Below are positions 8,570 through 18,099 of a stretch of DNA of 64,000 nt, one piece after another. The translations under genes were made by a program, and so were the position numbers. The DNA is from Alphaproteobacteria bacterium (GTDB lineage: Bacteria; Pseudomonadota; Alphaproteobacteria; Paracaedibacterales; VGCI01), in NCBI GenBank assembly GCA_016870095.1, contig VGCI01000001.1:186001-250000 (forward strand). Direction: 5' to 3'. The notes beneath the pieces are model-generated. The model searched no databases. It worked only from the letters and a program-made list of their open reading frames with translations, and had not been told where the DNA came from. The stretch's first letter is position 1. The number at the start of each line of letters is the position of its first letter.

Positions 8570-9997
8570 TTATTTAACACTTTCCTTCAAGATTTTTGCT
8601 GCCAGAAGGCCTGAGCGAACGGCCCCTTCAATGTGACCTTGAGTATCGTCTGCACGTGTATGCTCCCCTGCAAAAATAAAATGCTTATTATCTGCAGGAT
8701 TTGCGTAAGCGCGTAATCCCTTATATTCTTTCGACTCTGCACTGAGAGCAACTGGTAGTGTTGTGGAGATAGCTGAGTAACTGCCTTTTGAAAATTCATC
8801 CTGTACCCAATTTTTTACGACTGGAGGACCGTATGTTAAATTGGGGAGCACAATTTTAAGATTAACCATTTCATTATTAACAATTTTTGAAGCCATATCG
8901 GATGTTAAGTTTTGCCCAGTTTGTCCGGAAACAAATAAAATATAAGATTTTTCATCCGACCAACCGCGAACAGAATCTTTGACGTTATAGTAATGATTTA
9001 TCTCTTCGTAAAAATTAGCTGGTGCTCTAACTTCAAATCCTATTTTAGAATTTGTTCCGTAGGATAAGTTTCTAATGGCTTCTTTAGAAATATCAGGAAG
9101 GAGGGCGGGGTCCATTTTGACATCCCGCAATGTACTAAAGGGTAAACTCATAATAATGTAATCTGCCTGGATTGGGGCGCCTTTATTAAACGTAAGAATA
9201 TATTTCCCCTCTGCTTTATGAATTCCAACTAGTTTGTGATCAAGCTGTATAGAAATATTTTTAGATTTTAATCTATGGGCAATTTCTTAAACAAAGAAAG
9301 TCATGCCTTTGTTAGCTTTAACGGAAGTATGGTCACCACCCTCATCACTTTTACCTGAAATAAGACTATCAAAAACTTTGGTATATTCTGCTGTTTGGTT
9401 TACAGGAAATAAATCAAAAACAATGCCCTCATGCTCTTCCATAGCTGTTTTTAATAATTCTTTACCAAAAGTGCTCACATTTGCATTCCTTAAATATCCT
9501 ATAAGGGGTTTCCAAGACGTATGATTGTTTGAATGAGTTTGAAAGTCATTGGGATTACGGGCAATTTTTTTTTCCAAATCTTTAAGAAAGTTGACAATCC
9601 CAACGAGCCCCATGCCGGTTTCTTCTTCTTCGACCTGGTGATGACCATTAAAAATATTGAGATTGCTTGTAGCCACAGGCACCAATTGAACGCCAAATTC
9701 GGATGCTAAGGCTTTTGTTGATTTATGATCAGAGTCAATGGTACTGCCCCCTTTTTCAAAAAATGATGTTTTTTGCGGATTAAAATAATGTGTTTCGACG
9801 CGTCCCCCTAAACGATCTCGCCCTTCAATAATTACGGCGGGGATGTTGTGTTTGGACAGTTCGTTGGCTACTGTTAATCCCGCCATCCCACCTCCGACAA
9901 TAACAACCTTATGATGAACGGCTGCGGGTTGTGCACCCCAGGCTAGGTGGGAGAAAGTTAACCCGAATATAAAAGTAGCCAATTTTGTGAATTTCAT
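8570..9997 (-). pseudogene. secreted flavin amine oxidase, broken by one in-frame TAA
   Basis: A paralogue of the gene at 6874-8343 read in a single frame for 476 codons, with one TAA (9287-9289) at codon 237. The first half has a signal peptide, the VVIVGGGMAGLTVANEL FAD motif and RDRLGGRVETHYFNPQ; the second half has MSLPFSTLRDV and FAGEHTRADDTQGHIEGAV. Aligned to the intact copy, the stop replaces Ser in KGMSHFVS with no insertion or deletion nearby. Truncated product would lack the substrate and C-terminal FAD segments. TAA has no known recoding machinery here, so I call it a recent pseudogene; a sequencing error is the alternative. Confidence 0.85.
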
Positions 9998-10232
9998 AAC
10001 AATGATCCTTAAAAGATTTAAAAATTATGATATATTTAAATTTTATAGTTAAATTATTAATAATTTGTAAATGTAAAAAAGTATTTATTTCTAAATAAAT
10101 ATTGATGCTAATAAATTGATTTACTGTAATTTCAAGAGTTGCTCTTCCTATGGAAGGTAATTGAGTGGTATTTCAGATCTTGCCGAATGCAGAGTGATAG
10201 ATTATTCTTTTTTTTAACGGAAAATTATTGAA

Positions 10233-11036
10233 ATGAGAGCCAACAAATCAAAAATGAAAAAAATTATGGGAATACTCTTTATTGTAGCTTTTATCCTTAC
10301 GGGGTGTTGTTCCACACCTGTTACACAGATTGCTAATGATAAATTATGTACGGGCACAAAACGAGCTTATCAGGTTAAAGGGACATGGTATCAGCCCCAA
10401 GGTCATTATGAGTATGAAGAGACGGGCGTGGCTTCTTGGTATGGTCCCCATTTTCATGGCCGCCCCAAGTCTTGTGGTGAGATTTTTAACATGCATGGCA
10501 TTAGCGCGGCTCATAAAACACTCCCCATACCTTCTGTTGTACGGGTCACAAATGTGAAGACCGGCTCAAGTGTTAAGCTTTTAATCGATGATAGAGGTCC
10601 GTTTGTCGATGATCGTATCATTGATTTATCCAAAGGGGCTGCAAGTTATTTGGGTATACATGATCAAGGATTAGGCAAAGTTCATGTCCAATGCTTACCA
10701 GAAGAAAGTCAGGCATTTGCTAAATTTGTAGCTCAATATGGACGTTATGGACGGGATCCAAGTGGCCGAGTATGGGAAACTATTTTCCGGGAAAATTTTG
10801 ATTATGAAGGGAGCGCACCTTTGCCCAAACCATTAAAGCTACATAAACCCCATCAGGCAAGAACGAGTTTCCACAAACCCAAGTTAGAGACTGGATTTAA
10901 GGCGCAACCCTTTCGCCGGCAAAGTACAAAATCAGCGCCTTTACCTCACACTGAATTAAATGAAGACAGTATTGAAAGTGAAATTGATGACTTGTTAAAA
11001 GACACTCGGACTAAATTAGGGCGCAGGCAGGTATAG
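10233..11036 (+). CDS. rlpA: RlpA-like septal lytic transglycosylase lipoprotein
   Basis: A 267-residue lipoprotein: hydrophobic leader ending in lipobox LTGC (Cys25), then the double-psi beta-barrel of RlpA (about residues 64-150) with GVASWYGPHFHGRPKSCGE, NMHGISAAHKTLP and the LLIDDRGPFVDDRIIDLS stretch. RlpA cuts naked glycan strands at the septum. The typical C-terminal SPOR domain is not visible; instead there is a basic, Pro/Lys-rich tail. An in-frame ATG at 10254 is an alternative start. It precedes dacA by 28 bp, the usual alphaproteobacterial arrangement rlpA-dacA-tmk. Confidence 0.9.
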   Translation: MRANKSKMKKIMGILFIVAFILTGCCSTPVTQIANDKLCTGTKRAYQVKGTWYQPQGHYEYEETGVASWYGPHFHGRPKSCGEIFNMHGISAAHKTLPIPSVVRVTNVKTGSSVKLLIDDRGPFVDDRIIDLSKGAASYLGIHDQGLGKVHVQCLPEESQAFAKFVAQYGRYGRDPSGRVWETIFRENFDYEGSAPLPKPLKLHKPHQARTSFHKPKLETGFKAQPFRRQSTKSAPLPHTELNEDSIESEIDDLLKDTRTKLGRRQV

Positions 11037-11064
11037 AAAATTTTTCTAAATTAATGGAATTGAT

Positions 11065-12387
11065 ATGAATTTTTACTTACACAACACAATAAAAAAATCT
11101 TTAACTGTATTTAAAGACTCTAACCTCCCACGATCTGGCAAGCAAAAAGCGGGGAAGGTAAAATCACTAATCGTTTTTACAAGTTTCTTGACAACCCTAT
11201 TTTTTATGGCCGCGAGTTGTGATGCGAAGCCAGCTTTACCTGTATCACAAGGAAAGCCAGGATCTTCTTCAAATCAGACATCAAAACCTCAAACTCCCTT
11301 TCAGCCCGCATCATCAGCAAAAATAGAAACATTGGCTAAGCAAGCCCTTCTTATTGACTTTAAGACCGGCGTTATTTTATTAGAAAAAAATGCGGATGAA
11401 TTAATGCATCCGTCTTCCATGACCAAAGTTATGACAGCTTATCTTGTTTTTGAAAAGTTGAAACAGGGTCATATCCAAATGACAACAACTTTTCCCGTGA
11501 GTGAAAAAGCGTGGCGGATGGGGGGGTCAAAAATGTTTGTGCCCTTAAATTCCATGATTAGCGTGGAAGATTTGCTAAAAGGGATTATTATTCAATCTGG
11601 CAACGATGCCTGTATTGTTGTCGCGGAAGGTATAGCAGGCTCTGAAAATGTTTTTGCTGAAGAGATGACTCAAAAGGCTCGCGAAATGGGTGCTCATCAA
11701 ACAACTTTTCTGAACGCCAGTGGATGGCCTGATCCCAATCACTTAACGACAGCGCGAGATCTTGCAATCATTGCCCACAGAACCATTTCAGATTATCCCG
11801 AATTTTATAGTATGTTTGGCGTTAAAGAGTACATTTTCAATAATATTCGTCAATGGAATCGCAACCCCTTACTTTATAAAAATATTGGGTGTGATGGCAT
11901 TAAAACTGGTTACACCGATAGTGGGGGATATGGGATCATTGCTTCCGTCGTTAAAGGAGATCGTCGTTTACTTTTGGTGGCGAACGGGCTGTCATCAGAG
12001 CAGGTACGTGCCAATGAAGTTATGAAATTAATGTCATGGGGAATCGACACTTTTGATAATTATTCTCTTTTTAAGCCGGGGGATGTCATTGATATGGTTC
12101 CTGTTTGGTTGGGAGAGGAAAATGCGGTTCAAGCGACAGTGAGCCAAGAGGTTGTCATGACATTACCACGATTATCTCGAAAAGGTTTAAAAGTTGATAT
12201 TCAATATGATACTCCTATTGCCGCGCCCGTGAAGAAAGATACGCCTCTTGGCAAAGTGATAATTACCTTACCATCACAAGAACTTCCTATTGAATTTCCG
12301 CTTGTTGCGGCCACTTCAGTCGGTAAAGCGGGCTTCTTTAAAAGAATAAAAGATTCATTTAGCTACTTAATTTGGGGAAAGCCTTAA
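11065..12387 (+). CDS. dacA: D-alanyl-D-alanine carboxypeptidase (PBP5/6 family)
   Basis: The 440-residue protein carries all three catalytic motifs of the S11 family: SMTK with Ser118 and Lys121, SGN at 178-180 and KTG at 280-282. It trims the terminal D-Ala from peptidoglycan stem peptides. The N-terminus has a 32-residue basic stretch before a hydrophobic signal segment (SLIVFTSFLTTLFFMAASC), so it is either a long signal peptide or a start annotated too early. The C-terminus has the PBP5-type beta domain and an amphipathic end (KRIKDSFSYLIWGK) suited to membrane binding. tmk begins 1 bp after its stop. Confidence 0.95.
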   Translation: MNFYLHNTIKKSLTVFKDSNLPRSGKQKAGKVKSLIVFTSFLTTLFFMAASCDAKPALPVSQGKPGSSSNQTSKPQTPFQPASSAKIETLAKQALLIDFKTGVILLEKNADELMHPSSMTKVMTAYLVFEKLKQGHIQMTTTFPVSEKAWRMGGSKMFVPLNSMISVEDLLKGIIIQSGNDACIVVAEGIAGSENVFAEEMTQKAREMGAHQTTFLNASGWPDPNHLTTARDLAIIAHRTISDYPEFYSMFGVKEYIFNNIRQWNRNPLLYKNIGCDGIKTGYTDSGGYGIIASVVKGDRRLLLVANGLSSEQVRANEVMKLMSWGIDTFDNYSLFKPGDVIDMVPVWLGEENAVQATVSQEVVMTLPRLSRKGLKVDIQYDTPIAAPVKKDTPLGKVIITLPSQELPIEFPLVAATSVGKAGFFKRIKDSFSYLIWGKP

Positions 12388-12388
12388 G

Positions 12389-13018
12389 ATGAAAAAGACT
12401 GCAGGAAAGTTTATCACCTTCGAAGGGGGTGAAGGGACAGGGAAGTCAACCCAGACTGTATTATTGGCTGATTATTTGAATGATCAAGGTCATAAAGTAC
12501 TTTTAACCCGGGAACCGGGAGGGAGTGATGGGGCCGAACTCATTCGCGCTTTGTTGGTTTCTGGCGACATTGGTCGGTGGTCACCCATGACGGAAGTTCT
12601 TTTGCTTTATGCGGCTCGAGCTGAACACTGGAATAGTGTTATTGAACCGGCTTTAAAACGAGGAGAATGGGTTATCTGCGATCGATTCGCGGATTCAACT
12701 TTAGCCTACCAAGGATATGGTCATGGTGTTGATCGCGTATTCATCAATAAGCTGTATGCTTCGGTTATTGGTACCGAACAGCCTGATTGGACCTTTGTCT
12801 TTGATTTGGATCCAGAGATTGGTGTACAGCGAGCTTTAAAACGTCATACAAGCGAGAATCGTTTTGAGCATATGGATATGCAATTTCATAATCGTGTTCG
12901 TGCGGGATTTCTAAAAATTGCCCATCAGAACACACAGCGTTGCCGTATTATTGACGCCACGCAATCTGTCTATGCAATCCATAAAGAAATCGCGAGCGTT
13001 GTCACTAAAGAGCCTTAA
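12389..13018 (+). CDS. tmk: thymidylate kinase
   Basis: A 209-residue enzyme making dTDP from dTMP. The P-loop FEGGEGTGKST is at residues 11-21, followed by LLTREPGGS, the DRFADSTLAYQGYG substrate segment and a C-terminal part ending in KEP. It begins one base after the dacA stop and is probably translationally coupled. The gene that often follows tmk, holB, is absent; a convergent MFS gene comes next. Confidence 0.96.
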   Translation: MKKTAGKFITFEGGEGTGKSTQTVLLADYLNDQGHKVLLTREPGGSDGAELIRALLVSGDIGRWSPMTEVLLLYAARAEHWNSVIEPALKRGEWVICDRFADSTLAYQGYGHGVDRVFINKLYASVIGTEQPDWTFVFDLDPEIGVQRALKRHTSENRFEHMDMQFHNRVRAGFLKIAHQNTQRCRIIDATQSVYAIHKEIASVVTKEP

Positions 13019-13029
13019 GTATTTTGATC

Positions 13030-14589
13030 TCAAATAATAACAGCTGCAGAAGGGGCGTTATCGTTTGTATACGCAAAATTTTTCAAGAAAATACTTACAG
13101 CTATTGCACTGAGGCCAGCACCAATCCAAAGCGTTATGCTAAAACCATGCAGAAAAGCGCTGTCAATTAACGTCAAAAGTTCAGGTATCTGTTCTGCGGG
13201 AAATTGCTTTAATTGCTCAGGGGTATGTTCAACTTTACTAATGATATTAATGAGAGCTTGTTGCTTTTCTGGAGTTATAGAAGTTCCTGCCTGCGCTATA
13301 AGTTCAATAAGTTTTGGTCTTCCAAACATGACAAGAAAACTAGTCGAGGCGATGACACTGATGGCATTTCCCAATGTCATGGCCATGGTAAAAATAGCGG
13401 AGCCAGTGTTTATTTCTGCAGGATTTAAGGTTTTGAACATTGCTGTATTGAGGGAAGGAAAGCCAATCCCCAATCCTAAACCAGCGAGCAACAATCCTCC
13501 ACATACCATTGTTGTTGAGCTAGCAGCGTCTAACTGACCCAAGACAATCAAGGAAAGTATAGTTAGACAAATCCCCACAGAAATGGGAATGCGAATATCC
13601 ATATGGTCTGCCAATTTCCCTCCGATAGGGGATAAGATACCGACGGCCAACGTCATGGCTAGGAAATATATGCCTGTCGAACTGCTGGTTAATTTAAGTG
13701 TATTTTGTAGATATAACGCCATCATGACCAGGACAAGGGAAAAGGAGTATGCAACAAGAAGTCCTGTTATGACTGTTCCCATAAAAGGCTTATTTTGCAA
13801 AAGGTTTCGCGGTAAAATTTGAAATTTTTGAAAGCGATCCCGATAGGCAAAAAAGATTAAGGAGCAAGCCCCCCCAACACCGAAGGCAATTAGGGTAGGG
13901 TCTTTCAGCCCCCAGACTTCGATCTGATTTAAGGCAAAGACAAAAGAACCTAGGCCAAATGTTAATAATAAGACATTTAACCAATCAATTTTTATTGGGC
14001 TTTTTTGTTTTGGTTCTGACTTGGCATAAATTAATAGAACCACAATAACCATTAATCCTAAGGGAATATTGACATAAAAAAGCCACCGCCATCCAATTTC
14101 TTTGATGATCCATCCCGCGAGAGAAGGGCCAATAGCGAGCCCTAAACCTGCGGATCCCCCTATAAATCCCATGGCCATACCTTGCTTTTTGGTAGGTACA
14201 GATGTGAAAATCAATCCATAGGCAGGAGATGAAAAAATCGCGGCACCCAAACCTTGAATCAGGCGTCCACCAATGAGCACATAGACATCATTGCCCACAG
14301 CAGTAATCAAGGAACCCAACATAAATATTGCGACGCCAAGATTAAGGGAAAATTTCTTACCATAAATGTCTGCAAACCGTCCTGCAGGAACAACAAGAGC
14401 AGCCCAGATAAGGACATATCCGCTTAATAACCATTGCAGTATGTTCAAATCGCCATCAATTTCTTCCGCAATAGGGACTAAGGCAAGATTCACAGCTGTA
14501 TAATCAATATTCATTAAGAAAATTAAAAGACCGATTGTAAACAACATAATCCAAGAATGAAAATTAAGAGAAGGAGCAGAGCTCGTCAT
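13030..14589 (-). CDS. MFS multidrug exporter, DHA2 (EmrB/QacA) family
   Basis: About 519 residues with roughly 14 hydrophobic helices. The region after helix 1 has NIDYTAVNLALVPI, the motif D1-like signature of DHA2 transporters, then GRFADIYGKK, the MFS motif A, and GGSAGLGLAIGPSLAGWI, motif C of antiporters. It would expel toxic compounds with proton exchange. I start it at the ATG at 14589 (AGG 9 nt upstream); an in-frame TTG at 14598 is less likely. No EmrA-type membrane fusion gene is adjacent. Confidence 0.92.
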   Translation of the reverse strand: MTSSAPSLNFHSWIMLFTIGLLIFLMNIDYTAVNLALVPIAEEIDGDLNILQWLLSGYVLIWAALVVPAGRFADIYGKKFSLNLGVAIFMLGSLITAVGNDVYVLIGGRLIQGLGAAIFSSPAYGLIFTSVPTKKQGMAMGFIGGSAGLGLAIGPSLAGWIIKEIGWRWLFYVNIPLGLMVIVVLLIYAKSEPKQKSPIKIDWLNVLLLTFGLGSFVFALNQIEVWGLKDPTLIAFGVGGACSLIFFAYRDRFQKFQILPRNLLQNKPFMGTVITGLLVAYSFSLVLVMMALYLQNTLKLTSSSTGIYFLAMTLAVGILSPIGGKLADHMDIRIPISVGICLTILSLIVLGQLDAASSTTMVCGGLLLAGLGLGIGFPSLNTAMFKTLNPAEINTGSAIFTMAMTLGNAISVIASTSFLVMFGRPKLIELIAQAGTSITPEKQQALINIISKVEHTPEQLKQFPAEQIPELLTLIDSAFLHGFSITLWIGAGLSAIAVSIFLKNFAYTNDNAPSAAVII

Positions 14590-14735
14590 CGAAAACAACC
14601 TATGTTATTTAGAAAAAAGTTAATCTAAAATTCACCAATTTTTAAAAGATTAGTAAAATAAATATCGATAATCAAGACTTAATGTTTGTTAGTAAAAAAG
14701 ATAGATAAGCTGTGGAAGTTATGTCCTAGAAACAA

Positions 14736-14771
14736 AAAAAGCCACTTCTTAGGTTTAAGAAATGGCTTTTT
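14736..14771 (-). terminator. Rho-independent terminator
   Basis: A long near-perfect hairpin: AAAAAGCCACTTCTTA against TAAGAAATGGCTTTTT with a 3-base loop and a single mismatch. On the minus strand it ends in a run of T and lies 21 bp after the stop at 14793. It also has T on the plus strand, so it may work both ways. Confidence 0.85.
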
Positions 14772-14792
14772 CATGAAAAATGGCTAAATAAT

Positions 14793-15347
14793 TTACGGAT
14801 GGGCTTGAACAGAAGTGAAGCAGAAAAATTTGCGCCCCGTATCATTCTTACGGCTAAGCAAATTTCTACTGTTCCAAGCTGTTGCTTCTCTTTTTTGAAT
14901 CCGACCGTCGGGTGTTGTCACATCATAGCGGATATGGTGTGCTTTTCCATATGGTGCTTTACGCAATGCTTGGATAAGCATATTTACAAAGGGACGCCCG
15001 TTGGCATCTGTTGCTGTCATAGCATCTTTACCAATTTTCATTGGTTCGGGAGGATAAACTGCCCATGTTCCGTCAACAACACAGCCAACAAATGTATTGT
15101 CATCAGAGGATTTAATCACTGTGGCTATATCGGCTCTCTGATTAACTTGTAATCCTTTGCTGCTGTCCGTGTTTCCTGTTCCCCCAATATCTTGTCCATT
15201 GAGTATCTTAAAGGTATCTGCACCATACAGAGTAAAAAGATCTCTTACTTTTTCCATACGTGTATTGGGATCCATAACCGCTGCAAAAGCAATGCTAACC
15301 GTTAAAACAGTTGCACAAACTGCTTTAACTATTTTTTTGTTTATCAT
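14793..15347 (-). CDS. secreted single-Cache-like small protein
   Basis: 184 residues: signal peptide MINKKIVKAVCATVLTVSIAFAA, then a domain whose segments VDGTWAVYPPEPMKIGKDAM, DANGRPFVNMLIQALRK and ... HIRYDVTTPDGR resemble single Cache (sCache_2) ligand-binding domains usually found in chemoreceptors and kinases. Here there is no transmembrane or signalling domain, so it would be a free periplasmic binding protein. I chose ATG 15347, with AAGGAG upstream, over an in-frame start at 15413. It ends before a strong terminator and lies downstream of the YejA-like gene. The Cache assignment is tentative. Confidence 0.7.
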   Translation of the reverse strand: MINKKIVKAVCATVLTVSIAFAAVMDPNTRMEKVRDLFTLYGADTFKILNGQDIGGTGNTDSSKGLQVNQRADIATVIKSSDDNTFVGCVVDGTWAVYPPEPMKIGKDAMTATDANGRPFVNMLIQALRKAPYGKAHHIRYDVTTPDGRIQKREATAWNSRNLLSRKNDTGRKFFCFTSVQAHP

Positions 15348-15444
15348 GATAGTATCTCCTTTTTTAAAAATAACGAACTTTTGTATGGTAGTCTCAATTT
15401 TTCTTAAAAACAAATAAAATTATAGATCAATTTTCATTTCGTGC

Positions 15445-17361
15445 TCATGAAAACCATTGTTTTATTTGCCCCCAAAATGAGGGGTTTGCCTCTCTAACGG
15501 ATTCTTTTGTTTGTGATCGTCGTTGCAGCTTGGCGTCTTTATCCTTGTCAAACCACCAGCTGGTAATATCTAGGCCATGATATTTCGGGATAATCGTCGG
15601 CCGAGAAAAGCGATTCCAATAAGCTACACGAATGGTATGGCTATGCCAGGCCGGAATCATATAGTAATTCCATAACAGAACACGATCGAGAGATTTGGCT
15701 GTATTGGTTAACGTTAAATATGTTTTGGCATTGATAAGCTGCTCAATGAGTTGATCGACAACCGGATTCTTAATGCCAGATAGATTGCGAGTGCCGGGTG
15801 TATCCATGCGTTCAGAGCCAAAATAATCGCGCTGTTCATTTCCAAGAGAAGGACTTTGTCCAATACCATTGTAAATCATGTCAAAATCTAAATTATCAAC
15901 TCGTAACTGATAAGCAGCCGTATCTATATTACGAACTTTAATGGTTATGCCAACACGTTTTAAACTCAATGCATAATTAAGCATTATTTTTTCAAGCGCT
16001 TTGTCAAAAATAAGAATCTCAAATGTTAAAGGCTTACCTGTTTTTGTATTGGTCATCATCGCATCTTTAACTTCATAACCTGCTTCTTTTAAAAGATTTT
16101 GAGCTTGTTCTTGAAGATCACGATAATCCTGCTCATTTTTGGGGGCTGGTAAGGTAAACGGTTGCGTCAAGATTTCAACGGGTATTTGACCCTGGAAGGG
16201 TTGGAGAATTGCCTTTTCATCTTCGGAAGGAAGGCCTTTGGCTTCATAATCTGAATTGGGATAATAACTTAAATTTCTTTCATATTGTCCGTAAAACAAG
16301 TGTTTGTTTATCCACGGAAAATCAAAAAGAATTGTCAGGGCTTTCCGGACACGAATATCTGAAAATACAGACCGACGAGTATTAAAAATTAGTCCAACAG
16401 TACCACCAGATAATGAATGTTCTAACTCTTCTTTCTTGACAAATCCTTTTTGATAAGCGGGAAAAGTGTAGGCAGTGGCCCAATTTTTAGCTATACTTTC
16501 TTGACGAAAATCGCATTGACCTGATTTAAAACCTTCAAATAAGGCATTATTTTCCAGGTAGTAGTCTGTTCGTATTTTATCAAAATTATGGCGACCTTTT
16601 TGACTCGGGAGATTGGCGCCCCACCAGTTTTTTACCCGCTTAATTGTAAAGAAGTGACCTGCGGATAATGTATCAATTTCATAAGGCCCAGAGGAAGGAC
16701 CCGCTTTTAAAGTGGTTTCATCAAATGGTTGGGTTTCATAAAATTTTTTCGAGAGAATAGGTAACTGGCCCAGAATAAGGGGTAATTCACGATTTGTGGT
16801 TGTATTGAAAGCAAACTTAATTGTTAGATTGTCTAATTTTTCAACTTTCGAGATGTTTTTGTAATAGGTACGGTACATCGGGGGGCCTTTTTTACGCAAT
16901 GTTTCAAAAACCCAAATGACATCGTCCGCTGTGACGGGCGATTCATCATTAAATTTTGCCTTTGGATTGAGTCGAAAAATTACATAAGAATTATCCGGAG
17001 CGACTTCTACGGACTCTGCTGCGTAGCCATATGATTCTCCCGCTCTATCATAGGCTTCTTCTAAAAGCGTTGCGGTGGTCAACCCCATAAACATCGGTGC
17101 TACGCCCTTAACAATATAAGGATTTAAACTGTCAAAACTTCCCATGCTGCCAATTCGAAATGTTCCTGCTTTGGGTGCGTCTGGATTTGTGTAATCGAAG
17201 TGAGAAAAATCCTTCGGGTATTTAAGATTCCCAAATGTAGAAAAACCGTGGGTAGCCGCTTGTATGGTTTTGGCGTCTGGATTTTCGGCTAATGTGTTTT
17301 GCGTAACTATCCAAATCAAACAAATAATTCGCAAGACTAAAGTCATAAGTATACCCTTCAT
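15445..17361 (-). CDS. yejA: YejA-like ABC transporter peptide-binding protein
   Basis: A 638-residue extracellular solute-binding protein, family 5 (PF00496). It has a signal peptide and the YejA-type segments HGFSTFGNLKYPKDFSHFDY, GSFDSLNPYIVKG and the C-terminal HSHTIRVAYWNRFSRP and HGLDITSWWFD. YejA feeds peptides (microcin C in E. coli) to the YejBEF permease, but yejBEF is not in the window. The annotated ATG overlaps the cytochrome gene stop (ATGA); a second in-frame ATG at 17346 has a better Shine-Dalgarno (GAAGGG) and a shorter leader. Confidence 0.92.
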   Translation of the reverse strand: MKGILMTLVLRIICLIWIVTQNTLAENPDAKTIQAATHGFSTFGNLKYPKDFSHFDYTNPDAPKAGTFRIGSMGSFDSLNPYIVKGVAPMFMGLTTATLLEEAYDRAGESYGYAAESVEVAPDNSYVIFRLNPKAKFNDESPVTADDVIWVFETLRKKGPPMYRTYYKNISKVEKLDNLTIKFAFNTTTNRELPLILGQLPILSKKFYETQPFDETTLKAGPSSGPYEIDTLSAGHFFTIKRVKNWWGANLPSQKGRHNFDKIRTDYYLENNALFEGFKSGQCDFRQESIAKNWATAYTFPAYQKGFVKKEELEHSLSGGTVGLIFNTRRSVFSDIRVRKALTILFDFPWINKHLFYGQYERNLSYYPNSDYEAKGLPSEDEKAILQPFQGQIPVEILTQPFTLPAPKNEQDYRDLQEQAQNLLKEAGYEVKDAMMTNTKTGKPLTFEILIFDKALEKIMLNYALSLKRVGITIKVRNIDTAAYQLRVDNLDFDMIYNGIGQSPSLGNEQRDYFGSERMDTPGTRNLSGIKNPVVDQLIEQLINAKTYLTLTNTAKSLDRVLLWNYYMIPAWHSHTIRVAYWNRFSRPTIIPKYHGLDITSWWFDKDKDAKLQRRSQTKESVREANPSFWGQIKQWFS

Positions 17362-17927
17362 TTAGGTGATGTATTGTTTGGCGCTGATTTTGGAAGAGGG
17401 ATAGGGGTGTCACTTAAGGTATGTAAATAAGCGATGACATCAGCACGCTCTTGCGCATCTTTAAGGCCAACGAAGGACATTTTTGTCGCTTGAACAAACG
17501 CTCGTGGTTTATGGAGGAGAATGTTAAGATTTTCGTCATCCCATTCTCCACCCTTATCTTTAAACCCTGAAGAGTAAGCAAAGTCAGCCACATGAGCAAT
17601 TTTTGCTCCAATAATTCCCCAGAGATTAGGTCCTGTTCTATTTGCGCCCCCTTTTTCAAAGGTATGACATTGGGTACATTTTTTAGATATGGCTTGTCCG
17701 CGTTCTACGCTAGCAGATGCCAAAAGAGGGGTTATGGGTTTTAAGGTCTCTTCTTCCGTAGGGTTTCCACTGGAGGTGGACGGGGCTTCAATTCCCTCAA
17801 TAATGAAAACAGGTTTTTTAAGGGATGTTGGATTAACCAAATAATCAGACAAAAGACTACCGACCATGCCGATTAAAAGGGCGACCAGAACACTGGCGGT
17901 AATTTTATTAAATTCGAAACTGTCCAT
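17358..17927 (-). CDS. cycM: membrane-anchored cytochrome c (CycM/c552 type)
   Basis: 189 residues. A hydrophobic anchor (about residues 11-31) is followed by a Pro/Ser/Glu-rich linker and a class I cytochrome c domain: CTQCH at 84-88 binds haem, and KMSF provides the distal Met150. GPNLWGIIG and ADVIAYL fit the family. In alphaproteobacteria CycM passes electrons from the bc1 complex to the terminal oxidase. The gene overlaps the YejA-like gene by 4 bp (ATGA), an unusual pairing with no known functional link. Confidence 0.92.
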   Translation of the reverse strand: MDSFEFNKITASVLVALLIGMVGSLLSDYLVNPTSLKKPVFIIEGIEAPSTSSGNPTEEETLKPITPLLASASVERGQAISKKCTQCHTFEKGGANRTGPNLWGIIGAKIAHVADFAYSSGFKDKGGEWDDENLNILLHKPRAFVQATKMSFVGLKDAQERADVIAYLHTLSDTPIPLPKSAPNNTSPK

Positions 17928-18099
17928 TTCTTAAAAGTGACTCTTGCGCAGTGTGATTCATTTATTACTATTATAAAACCAAACAGGGCCTTCTGCGAAC
18001 CCTCTAATTGTAGGGAGACGTAAAGATTTTTAACGTGCTTTTTTTAATGATTTGTGGCACTAACAAAGAGTGTTCCCCTGACGAAAAGAGGCTATTAGC

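Noticed and set aside
9287-9289. Programmed read-through or recoding of the TAA in the amine oxidase
   Set aside because: TAA is not a known recoding codon with dedicated machinery, and no stem-loop or slippery site was seen beside it.
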